Of a DNA stretch of 64,000 bases, positions 54,303 to 62,831 are shown piece by piece. The stretch lies in NCBI GenBank assembly GCA_016718875.1, contig JADKBL010000014.1:9989-73988 (forward strand), written 5' to 3'. The position numbers and the translations under genes are program-made. Under the pieces are notes generated by a model. It did not search any database, had not been told where the DNA came from, and saw nothing but the letters and a program-made list of their open reading frames with translations. Position 1 is the stretch's first letter. Each line of letters opens with the position of its first letter. This DNA is from Bacteroidota bacterium. Its GTDB lineage: Bacteria; Bacteroidota; Bacteroidia; Bacteroidales; VadinHA17.

Positions 54303-55157
54303 ATGCATGAACTAATCTTATTACCGAGACCCAAACATTGGGTTAAAAACCTTCTTATATTTTTACCGAGTATACTTGACGGGAATCTTTTTATTAATTT
54401 AAATTGGATTCATCTATCAGCAGGTTTTGTTTCTTTTTCTCTCGTCGCTTCATCAGGTTACATATTCAATGATATCAGAGATATTGATGAAGACCGGCAA
54501 CATCCAGTTAAAAGAAACAGATCTCTTGCATCTGCTACTATAAAAGTTCGATATGCTTTCATCTATTCTTTGGTGCTGTTATTTTGTGGACTTGGAATAT
54601 CCGTTTTCTTGGGCTTAAAACCGCTGGGCATTCTGATTTTATATTCAAGTGTTAACTGGATATATTCAATAGTAATTAAATCAGTGAGGTTTCTGGATAT
54701 TATAATCCTTACTGGTTTTTATATTATTCGACTGGTATATGGAGCCACTATAGCAAATGTTGAATTAACAGGATGGTTCATAATAACTATAGCATTCGCA
54801 TGCCTTGCACTTTCAACAAATAAGCGACAGATTCTATGCTCCATTAATACAAAGGATAAAACTCCGGGACGGACTTATACAAAACAGGATATTATACCCC
54901 TGCAGATTTTTGCAATTGGGTTTGGAATTATTTCACTGGTTTTTTTAAATATCCATTCCTATTTTGTGTTGCTGGTAAGAAATCCCTATTCAATAATGAT
55001 AATAAACCTGATTGCTGTATATTTGATCATGTCATATTTTGATACGTCAAAAGACCTGAGTGATGATCCGGTTGAACGAATATTAAAAAATCCGACAATA
55101 ATAATAATGACCTTGATTTTGTTTGGATTTTATGTTTTCGAATTACTCAGAAGCTAG
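54303..55157 (+). CDS. UbiA-family membrane prenyltransferase (DPPR-synthase-like)
   Basis: 284 residues from ATG 54303, with about eight membrane helices. It opens with PRPKHWVKNLLIFLPS. The first Asp-rich motif is NDIRDIDEDRQHP and the second region reads SIVIKSVRFLDIIILTG, as in polyprenyl-phosphate phosphoribosyl/glycosyl transferases. It may originally have been the C-terminal half of an HAD-UbiA fusion: the frame is open back to 54156, overlapping the HAD end in another frame. The only intact gene in the decayed island. Its substrate is not established. Confidence 0.8.
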   Translation: MHELILLPRPKHWVKNLLIFLPSILDGNLFINLNWIHLSAGFVSFSLVASSGYIFNDIRDIDEDRQHPVKRNRSLASATIKVRYAFIYSLVLLFCGLGISVFLGLKPLGILILYSSVNWIYSIVIKSVRFLDIIILTGFYIIRLVYGATIANVELTGWFIITIAFACLALSTNKRQILCSINTKDKTPGRTYTKQDIIPLQIFAIGFGIISLVFLNIHSYFVLLVRNPYSIMIINLIAVYLIMSYFDTSKDLSDDPVERILKNPTIIIMTLILFGFYVFELLRS

Positions 55158-55271
55158 AAAACTATTTTTATTATTCTTAGATGCTTATATTTTCATAAAC
55201 AAGTAGGAATCATAAAATCAAGCAGCAAATTAATCAGAATCTCAAGGATATATGGGAACAACATCAACCAT

Positions 55272-55529
55272 ATGGAGGGCTTTGGCGGGCAAAGCCCTCT
55301 CATACGGGAATTATGGTATGTCTACATTTTAAAGCGTAGATCAGATATAATATATGTCCGATGTACAAATAATCTTGAAGAAAGGATCAGAAAGAGCCTT
55401 CCAAAGAGACATTTATATTATATTGGATTGCAGGTTGTTTTTATTTCAATGCCGCTGATTTATCTTCGGTTTTGGAAAAAAATGAGACGTTTTTTCAGCT
55501 ATTCAGAGCACCGCTCTTGTTATGTTTAG
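55272..55529 (+). pseudogene. GIY-YIG endonuclease-like remnant
   Basis: The stretch LWYVYILKRRSDIIYVRCTNN resembles the start of small UPF0213 GIY-YIG proteins, but the second motif reads YVR instead of YxG, and the expected conserved middle (Arg and Glu) is replaced by unrelated sequence. Probably a dead copy. Confidence 0.6.
55275..55299. repeat. perfect 10-bp hairpin at the GIY-YIG remnant
   Basis: GAGGGCTTTG-GCGGG-CAAAGCCCTC, a stem of ten pairs with a five-base loop, much more GC-rich than its surroundings. Confidence 0.65.
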
Positions 55530-55536
55530 CATAAAT

Positions 55537-56754
55537 TTATTTTCTTTTTGTTCCGATATCGGGCAGGAAAACAGTGATTACACCTATAAGCGGCAGGAAA
55601 GCACAAACATGGTAAACATAATCGATGCTTGTTTTATCAGCCAGCATTCCAAGCAAAGCCGATCCCAACCCTCCCATGCCAAAGGCAAAACCAAAAAATA
55701 ATCCCGAGATCATTCCTATCTTACCGGGAATAAGTTCCTGTGCATAAACCAGGATCGCTGAAAATGCAGATGCGAGTATCACACCAATCATTATACTAAG
55801 TACAGTGGTCCAGAAAAGGTTGGCATAAGGCAACAACAGAGTAAAGGGCGCAACACCGAGAATAGAGAACCAGATTACATACTTTCGTCCCACCCGGTCA
55901 CCAATGGGCCCTCCCAGAAGTGTTCCGGCGGCTACGGCAAAAAGAAACAGGAACAGATGCACCTGCGACGCTTGTATCGAAACATTGAACTTATGCATCA
56001 GGTAAAAAGTAAAATAACTGGTGACGGATGCCAGATAGAAATATTTTGAAAAAATAAGGACCAGCAGAATCACCACGGACCAGGCTACTTTTGCTTTTGT
56101 TAAACCATGTCCTATTGTAAGTTCAGTAACCTTTTTCCGCATGTTCATATGATGAGTATACCAGCGGCCAACATTTATAAGCACAATAATCGCAAGCAGC
56201 GCAAGTACTGAAAACCAAAGGATGCTTGACTGCCCGAAGGGAACTATGATCAAAGCTGCAAGTATTGGTCCCAGTGATCCTCCCAGGTTGCCACCTACCT
56301 GGAAAATGGATTGGGCCAGTCCTCTTCGGCCGCCCGATGCCATATAGGCAACCTTCGATGCTTCAGGGTGAAAAACAGAAGATCCTGTTCCAATCACAGC
56401 TACAGAGACTAAAAGCAAAGCATAATTATTTGCCTGAGAAAGAATGATTAATCCCAGGAGTGTAAAAACCATGCCAACAACAAGAGAATAAGGTTGCGGT
56501 TTACGATCGGTATATAATCCTATAAGCGGCTGAAACAAAGAGGCTGTTAACTGAAAAACCAGGGTAATAATCCCGATTTGAGAAAAGTTAAGCTGAAATG
56601 TATTCTTAACTACCGGATATATTGAAGGTATAATGGACTGAATGGTATCGTTAAGAAGGTGAGAGAAGCTAATGGATAATAAAATGGAAAATATTGTTTT
56701 TCCTGCTATATCGCTGGCTACGGCTGCTGATGTCTGATCGTCCTTATTTTGCAT
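55537..56754 (-). CDS. MFS exporter of the fosmidomycin-resistance (Fsr) type
   Basis: 405 residues from ATG 56754 with twelve membrane segments. The N-terminal SHLLNDTIQSIIPSIYP is typical of Fsr-like major facilitator proteins, and GSSVFHPEASKVAYMASGG carries the family's conserved HPE motif. Probably a drug or small-molecule exporter. An upstream TTG (56778) lies inside a promoter-like box, so the shorter start is preferred. Confidence 0.88.
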   Translation of the reverse strand: MQNKDDQTSAAVASDIAGKTIFSILLSISFSHLLNDTIQSIIPSIYPVVKNTFQLNFSQIGIITLVFQLTASLFQPLIGLYTDRKPQPYSLVVGMVFTLLGLIILSQANNYALLLVSVAVIGTGSSVFHPEASKVAYMASGGRRGLAQSIFQVGGNLGGSLGPILAALIIVPFGQSSILWFSVLALLAIIVLINVGRWYTHHMNMRKKVTELTIGHGLTKAKVAWSVVILLVLIFSKYFYLASVTSYFTFYLMHKFNVSIQASQVHLFLFLFAVAAGTLLGGPIGDRVGRKYVIWFSILGVAPFTLLLPYANLFWTTVLSIMIGVILASAFSAILVYAQELIPGKIGMISGLFFGFAFGMGGLGSALLGMLADKTSIDYVYHVCAFLPLIGVITVFLPDIGTKRK

Positions 56755-56775
56755 TTTTTCTGAAAACAAATCTGG

Positions 56776-56783
56776 CAAAAATA
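56776..56783 (-). promoter_or_regulatory. candidate -7 box of the MFS gene
   Basis: TATTTTTG on the minus strand, 21 bases before ATG 56754. The remaining divergent region 56784-57107 is AT-rich; I see no gene, tRNA or strong repeat in it. Confidence 0.35.
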
Positions 56784-57107
56784 AACATTCATTGGTAACA
56801 CAGATAAAAAAGTATCAAACAGTTTTTGCGCCTGTAAACAATTTTGTGCTATAAAATCTCACCCCAACACTTTTCTCAATGCACCGGGTATTAGATAAAA
56901 ATCTGTCCTCTTAACGGGAAAAATAAAAAGAATAAATACCAGTTTGATAATAATATACTATAATTGTTAAGCATTGTAAAAGACATTCAGATTTAACTAA
57001 TTTAATCTGAAAAGTGAAATCAGATTTACTAATCAAATGTGTTAGGTTTTTCAGGGACGATTCAAATTAAGAAATCAGTTTAAGCTTTTTTATAATAACC
57101 TGCGAAA

Positions 57108-59228
57108 ATGAAAAATCAATTGCCCAAATCAAAGTTATTCCTTGTTATAACTGTTTTGTTTTTTATTACTTGTCCCGGTTGCAATAAACAGGCCGTCTCC
57201 CCGCCAAAGTACACATTCGAATTTCAGTTCTCACCCCCGGAATGGCAAACCGCAATTTGCCTGCCGGATGATCCATATAAGACACTTGTTGACCGGAGCG
57301 GAGAATTGCTATATCATTATTCGCAGGGCGGACGCGAGTTTGGTACCCGGATAAGTGTACAATTTACAGAAGATGCCAGGTGGATCAGACAGGACCTGTA
57401 TTCTCCCCGGGTTCCGATCGTCAATACATTCTGGCAAGCTGATGGTCTGGAAATAATTGAAGAGGCCTTTGCAGTTACTGATGCCGCTCCGGTAGATTTA
57501 CCAGCCGGTCGTGATGATATATTGCTTTTTCGCTTAAAAAACACAGGAACAAAGGAACGCACTATCAACCCTGAACTAATCGTAAATACTGCCTTATCTT
57601 TTAATTACAAGACTGATATTCAGAGAGTAACTATAAATGATAAGGAGACGGTCGGTTCTTCCTTAAAAATGACCGGATTATCTGAAGCCGCAGATGGAAT
57701 CCGGAGAATCCGGCTTGAACCGCTCTCAATACCTTCTGGTAAAAGTGTGGCATTTTATGTTCAGTATAACAATGGGGGATCGGGCATCAACACTTTAAAA
57801 TCCAATGATGCAATACAGTTGAGCTACAAGAATGCAGTAGATTTCTGGGAAAAGAAATCGCAGCTGCCTTTTAACTGTGTAGAAGTACCTGATCCAATTA
57901 TCCAGGGGCTCTTTGAGTCGTCGGTGCGCAACATTTGGCAGGCAAGGGAAATTAAAAATGGATTGCCTGCATTACAGGTTGGCCCAACCTGTTACAGGGG
58001 CCTGTGGATTGTCGACGGAGCCTTTCTGCTGGAGTCTGCTGCCATGGTAGGTGCCGGCGACCAGGCCCGCAACGGGGTAGCCTATGAGTTGACCAAGCAA
58101 AAACCCGACGGACGGATAGAGATATTAGCGTCTGATTTCTGGAAAGAAAATGGTATCGTGCTATGGACCTGTGTCAGACATGCACAGCTTACTCAGGATA
58201 AAGTCTGGTTGGAAACCATATGGCCAAAATTGCAACTCATAGCAGAGTATATTAAAACTCTCCGCCGGCAAACTCTCCAAAACAATTCAAAATTAGATGA
58301 CGGGCTGAATCCGGCCGGAAATCTGGATGGAGGTATTGGTGGTACTCATGATGAATATACGAATACATACTGGAATCTCACAGGTTTAAAAGCATTTATA
58401 CAGGCAGCAGGCTGGCTCGGTAAAAACGAAGAAGCTGCATCCTGGCAGAAAGAATATGACAGTTTTATGATGGCTTTCAAAAACGCTGCAAGTCGCGATA
58501 TGGCCAAAGATCCCAAAGGTAATGCCTATCTTCCTGCCCTGATGGGAGAAGATGGCCCGAAAGAATTACCTCAACGCGCTCAGTGGGCTTTTTGCCATGC
58601 TGTTTATCCGGGACAAATCTTTACGGCGGATGATCCGCTTGTAGCTGGAAATTTAGCAATGCTGGAGGCTACTGAACGGGAGGACATGGTTTACGGCACC
58701 GGGTGGAATGCTACCGGAATCTGGAACTATTTTGCCTCTTTCTACGGTCATGCATGGCTTTGGCAGGGAAACGGCCAAAAGGCAGCAAAGGCTCTCTATG
58801 CTTTTGGTAATCACGCAGCACCAACACTAGTCTGGCGGGAGGAGCAATCACTCAAAGGCGAAAATTTTAAAAAAGTCGGCGATATGCCTCATAACTGGGC
58901 CAGTGCAGAATTTGTCCGTCTTACGATTCATCTTCTGGCTCTGGACAGGGGTAGTGATCTACACCTGTTCGAAGGCCTGCCTCCCGAATGGACTAAACCT
59001 GGCATGGTTACCCGGTTGAACGGAATAGCAACGCCCTTCGGGGCTCTCAAAATGGAACTGAAGGTCGAAACTGACGGCCGGAGTGCCCATCTTCGTGTGG
59101 AGCCTCTTACTGATCCGTCATGCAAAAACATTATTGTACATCTGTCAGGCTGGACCAAGTCCTCTGTCGGCAATGAAATGATTTTGAATCCCGCAAAACT
59201 CAATGAATTGGATATACCTATAAACTAG
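57108..59228 (+). CDS. exported six-hairpin glycosidase
   Basis: 706 residues. Export signal with a possible lipobox (TCPGC at about residue 25), an N-terminal beta-sandwich (about 30-250), then an (alpha/alpha)6 barrel with GPTCYRGLWIVDGAFLLESA, DGGIGGTHDEYTNTYWNL and VGDMPHNWASAEF. This fits the six-hairpin glycosidase superfamily (amylo-1,6-glucosidase, GH63/GH78-like). I cannot assign a GH number. Likely catalytic acids are in VDGAF and GGTHDEY. It has its own 300-bp upstream region. Confidence 0.78.
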   Translation: MKNQLPKSKLFLVITVLFFITCPGCNKQAVSPPKYTFEFQFSPPEWQTAICLPDDPYKTLVDRSGELLYHYSQGGREFGTRISVQFTEDARWIRQDLYSPRVPIVNTFWQADGLEIIEEAFAVTDAAPVDLPAGRDDILLFRLKNTGTKERTINPELIVNTALSFNYKTDIQRVTINDKETVGSSLKMTGLSEAADGIRRIRLEPLSIPSGKSVAFYVQYNNGGSGINTLKSNDAIQLSYKNAVDFWEKKSQLPFNCVEVPDPIIQGLFESSVRNIWQAREIKNGLPALQVGPTCYRGLWIVDGAFLLESAAMVGAGDQARNGVAYELTKQKPDGRIEILASDFWKENGIVLWTCVRHAQLTQDKVWLETIWPKLQLIAEYIKTLRRQTLQNNSKLDDGLNPAGNLDGGIGGTHDEYTNTYWNLTGLKAFIQAAGWLGKNEEAASWQKEYDSFMMAFKNAASRDMAKDPKGNAYLPALMGEDGPKELPQRAQWAFCHAVYPGQIFTADDPLVAGNLAMLEATEREDMVYGTGWNATGIWNYFASFYGHAWLWQGNGQKAAKALYAFGNHAAPTLVWREEQSLKGENFKKVGDMPHNWASAEFVRLTIHLLALDRGSDLHLFEGLPPEWTKPGMVTRLNGIATPFGALKMELKVETDGRSAHLRVEPLTDPSCKNIIVHLSGWTKSSVGNEMILNPAKLNELDIPIN

Positions 59229-59310
59229 AAAAGAAATAAAGAATGAAATTCTTTTGTAAAGCTGCCCGGTTCTAATATCTTAACCGAAATTTAAATGAAT
59301 AATCAGGGAC

Positions 59311-61575
59311 TTGAATAAACATTTTCTTTCTATACTCTTTTTAATTTCTGCAACCATCACATCTGTTTCAGGGCAGGCTGGTGAAAACTACCTTGAAATC
59401 CAAAAGGTGAACGGTGAAATTAATTTCGACGGTATATGTAATGAACCGCTCTGGGACAACCTTCCCTTAGTTCCAATGACAATGTTCAAGCCCAATCATG
59501 GCAGCAAACCATCAGAAAGATCAGATGTATTCGTAACCTTTGATGATGAGTACTTATTGATCGGTGCCAGGTTATACTATGAAAACGGAAGTATAATACG
59601 ATCAACCACAAAAAAAAGGGATGGTGCCGACGGCGGCAGTGATAATTTCGGCATCCTGCTCGATTCTTTCAATGACAATGAAAACGCCTTATGCTTTGAA
59701 ACAAATCCTTCGGGTCTGAGGTCTGATTTTACGATAGATAACGATGCCCAGGTACCTATGGGAATGATGCCTTTTAACAGGAGCTGGGATACCTTCTGGG
59801 ATGTGAAAACCAATATAATCGGTAAGGTGCTGCATATCGAAATCCGCATTCCTTTTTCCAGCCTGCGGTTCCAGGAAACCGACGGCAAGGTAATCATGGG
59901 AATGTCAATCTGGCGTCAGATTTCAAGTAAACAGGAATGGAATAACTTTCCCGACATAAGCAATGAATATGGTAATTTCGGAGTCTGGAAACCTTCGCAG
60001 GCTCATAAAATCGTTATAAAAGGAATTAAAAGGAAAAAACCTGTCTATATAAAACCGTATCTGAAGGGGGGCTTTGAACAATCACACAAGCTCAATGAGA
60101 CAGAAACAGCCTATCAGGTAAGTAACAATCCCAAATTAAATGCCGGCCTTGATGTAAAATATTCCCTGACAAGCAATATTACAGCCGACCTTACTCTGAA
60201 CACCGATTTTGCCCAGGTTGAAGTGGATGACCAGATGGTAAATCTTACCCGGTATTCACTTTTTTTCCCGGAAAAGAGGCAGTTCTTTGTGGAGCGTTCA
60301 AGCATTTTTAACATCCATACCGGTTATCTCGACCAGGTATTTTACAGCCGGCGCATCGGATTATACGAAGGAGAAATTGTGCCGATCATAGGAGGGGCAA
60401 GGGTTGTCGGAAGGGCAGGTAAATGGGATCTTGGATTTCTTGATATGCAGACTACTGATTTTGATTACACCGATCCTGATACTGATTCTGTAACTCATTT
60501 ATATTCTGCCAATCATGGAGTCTTAAGACTGAGAAAACAGGTTTTTAATGAAACCAGCTATGCCGGAGGTATGGTAACGAGTAAAATTGATGCAATGGGT
60601 AATTACAACATCAATACAGCGGCAGATATGATTTTAAACCCATTCAAAAATAACTATATAACCACGAGCTATGTTCATACCTTCGATAACAGCGTAACAT
60701 ACACGGGAAATCTGCTGAAGCATGCCAAGATCAATTTTGACTGGCAAAACCGGGCAACAGTCGGACTGAATTATGATTTTTCTTTTGCACGGTCAGGGGA
60801 AAATTATGATCCCCAGATGGGCTTCGAACAAATGGAAAACTACACTCAGTTTTATGGTCAGACAGGCTACGGGTGGGCATATAATGATGAAAATAAAAAG
60901 ATGCTCAGGCAGTATATAATGGTCTGGGCATTGGTAAATAAGACAAATGAAGACTGGAGGACCTTTCTCTCGACATATTCAGTCGGTTATAATATCGCCT
61001 TAAAAAACGGATTTGGCGGTTGGGTTGACCTCTTCAGGCACCAGGATTACCTTACCGAACAGTTTAATTTGTCGGATGATGTCTTCTTCCCGGTGGGATC
61101 TTATGATTATTATAATTACGAAACCGGCTTCAACACTCCTACAAACCGCCTGATTTCTTTTAATTACATGTTAAACATAGGAGGATATTACGATGGTACC
61201 TACATCAACCTGACTCCGGCTCAGGTTAATTTCAGGATTTCTTCAAATGTTAATCTTGGATTAGGCTACCAGTACAGTCAGGTTGATGTCCGCGATCGTG
61301 ATCAGCATTTCAGATCACATCTGGTCAGGTTAAAATCTGAATTTACCTTTACCACCAAACTTTCGCTTCTGATGTACTTCCAGTACAGCAGCAATGATAA
61401 ATTCGGCGTCAACAATATCAGGTTCCGTTACAATCCCCGTGAAGGGAATGACTTTTATTTGGTTTATAACGGTGATTACAATACCAATTTAAACCGTCAG
61501 TATCCTGAACTTCCATTTATGAACAAAACTAATTTAACGGTTAAGTATACGTATACGTTTATCTGGTCAAGATAG
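59311..61575 (+). CDS. DUF5916 outer-membrane protein with N-terminal CBM9-like domain
   Basis: 754 residues. Signal peptide ending VSGQ (about residue 22), a CBM9-like domain (about 30-220, opening GEINFDGICNEPLWDN), then a DUF5916 region rich in alternating aromatic beta-strands, with the family stretch FPEKRQFFVERSSIF, ending KYTYTFIWSR as an outer-membrane beta-barrel should. Transport or enzymatic role unknown. The only in-frame start is TTG 59311. A seven-codon ATG mini-ORF (59295-59318) overlaps it in another frame, so either the start is coupled to it or a one-base shift separates the real ATG. Confidence 0.83.
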   Translation: MNKHFLSILFLISATITSVSGQAGENYLEIQKVNGEINFDGICNEPLWDNLPLVPMTMFKPNHGSKPSERSDVFVTFDDEYLLIGARLYYENGSIIRSTTKKRDGADGGSDNFGILLDSFNDNENALCFETNPSGLRSDFTIDNDAQVPMGMMPFNRSWDTFWDVKTNIIGKVLHIEIRIPFSSLRFQETDGKVIMGMSIWRQISSKQEWNNFPDISNEYGNFGVWKPSQAHKIVIKGIKRKKPVYIKPYLKGGFEQSHKLNETETAYQVSNNPKLNAGLDVKYSLTSNITADLTLNTDFAQVEVDDQMVNLTRYSLFFPEKRQFFVERSSIFNIHTGYLDQVFYSRRIGLYEGEIVPIIGGARVVGRAGKWDLGFLDMQTTDFDYTDPDTDSVTHLYSANHGVLRLRKQVFNETSYAGGMVTSKIDAMGNYNINTAADMILNPFKNNYITTSYVHTFDNSVTYTGNLLKHAKINFDWQNRATVGLNYDFSFARSGENYDPQMGFEQMENYTQFYGQTGYGWAYNDENKKMLRQYIMVWALVNKTNEDWRTFLSTYSVGYNIALKNGFGGWVDLFRHQDYLTEQFNLSDDVFFPVGSYDYYNYETGFNTPTNRLISFNYMLNIGGYYDGTYINLTPAQVNFRISSNVNLGLGYQYSQVDVRDRDQHFRSHLVRLKSEFTFTTKLSLLMYFQYSSNDKFGVNNIRFRYNPREGNDFYLVYNGDYNTNLNRQYPELPFMNKTNLTVKYTYTFIWSR

Positions 61576-61793
61576 AATCCATTGGTAATCTGTATATGGG
61601 GTCTTTCTGTCTGTTTGGTCCTCAGTTGTAAATATGTTCTGATCACAGCCTGCAGGCTCAAGTATTAATTCTCCCTTCTTCATTTAATGTTAGCCTCGGA
61701 GGGGAAATGGTGGGGACAGCCGGCTTGTAATAGTACCACTCCCGGTTTTAGCACCACTATCCGCACTATCAACAGATTTAAGTCCGGTTTTAC

Positions 61794-61801
61794 TATTTTT
61801 G
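61794..61801 (+). promoter_or_regulatory. candidate -7 box upstream of the dus gene
   Basis: TATTTTTG, 49 bases before the ATG. The 275-bp gap 61576-61850 otherwise shows only short direct repeats of CCGGTTTTA. Confidence 0.3.
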
Positions 61802-61850
61802 TAATTAGCCGGATAATAAATGGAACAGGTCCTGACCGGATTTATAAACT

Positions 61851-62801
61851 ATGCTGACCATTCACTCATCTCCGCTTCAGGGATTTACTGATTTCCGGTT
61901 CCGTAATGCCTTTCAAAGGTTTTTCGGAGGGATAGACAGATATATTGCTCCATATATACAGGTAAACGGGAAAATGGAGATCAAGCCTGCTAATGAACGC
62001 GATATATTACCTGCAAATAACAAATCGCTTAATCTTATTCCTCAGGTAATTACAAAAGATGCCGATGAATTTTTGTTTGTGGCAAAATATGTTCAGAAAC
62101 TTGGATATAATGAGCTGAACTGGAACCTGGGATGTCCATACCCTATGATTGCAAAAAGAGGGATGGGTTCTGGTTTGATGAGTATTCCTGAGAAGATTAA
62201 CGAAATCCTGAACAGGGTATCTGCAGAGACAGATATTCAGGTTTCGGTAAAAATGCGGTTGGGCTACGAAAGTCCGCAGGAGATATTTCATGTCTTACCG
62301 GTACTTGAGAGATACAGGCTTTCAAATATCGCAATACACCCGCGAACCGGGAAGCAGCTTTACAGGGGAGAAGTTGATCTGAAGACATTTGAAGAGTGCC
62401 TCGGGCTAAGCACTCATAAAATTTTTTATAATGGAGATATTAAATCTGTTCAGAGATTCAGGGAAATGAAAGATCGTTTCCCTTCCATAAATAACTGGAT
62501 GATAGGCAGAGGCCTTATTGCCGACCCCTTTTTACCCGCTATGATTAAAGCTGATAATCCTGTCTATCCGGAAAACAGATACGAAGTCTTTAACTCTTTT
62601 CATGATGCCCTCTTCTCTTCCTGGGAAGAGGCATTATCGGGTCAGAAACATCTTCTTATGAAAATGTATACCTTCTGGGAGTTCTTTATTCAATCATTTC
62701 CCGGCTCTCCAAAAGGACTTAAAAAAATTAAAAAGGCTCAGAACCTTAGTGATTACAGGGAAGCAGTCAGGCAAATAACCGGCAATACATTGTATATTTG
62801 A
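61851..62801 (+). CDS. tRNA-dihydrouridine synthase
   Basis: FMN-dependent reduction of uridine to dihydrouridine in tRNA D-loops. 316 residues. The TIM-barrel opens with SSPLQGFTDFRFRN. The catalytic Cys95 lies in NWNLGCPYPM, followed by SVKMRLGY, AIHPRTGKQLYRGEVD and MIGRGLIADP. Closest in feel to DusC-like enzymes, but I would not fix the subgroup. It is an ordinary housekeeping gene placed between secreted-protein genes. Confidence 0.93.
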   Translation: MLTIHSSPLQGFTDFRFRNAFQRFFGGIDRYIAPYIQVNGKMEIKPANERDILPANNKSLNLIPQVITKDADEFLFVAKYVQKLGYNELNWNLGCPYPMIAKRGMGSGLMSIPEKINEILNRVSAETDIQVSVKMRLGYESPQEIFHVLPVLERYRLSNIAIHPRTGKQLYRGEVDLKTFEECLGLSTHKIFYNGDIKSVQRFREMKDRFPSINNWMIGRGLIADPFLPAMIKADNPVYPENRYEVFNSFHDALFSSWEEALSGQKHLLMKMYTFWEFFIQSFPGSPKGLKKIKKAQNLSDYREAVRQITGNTLYI

Positions 62802-62831
62802 TTATCTGATTTGTTTAACAAAAAAAGATTC

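Noticed and set aside
61576..61850. Possible small RNA or gene between DUF5916 and dus
   Set aside because: Only short direct repeats and a weak -7 box were seen; no hairpin with a T-run and no convincing frame.
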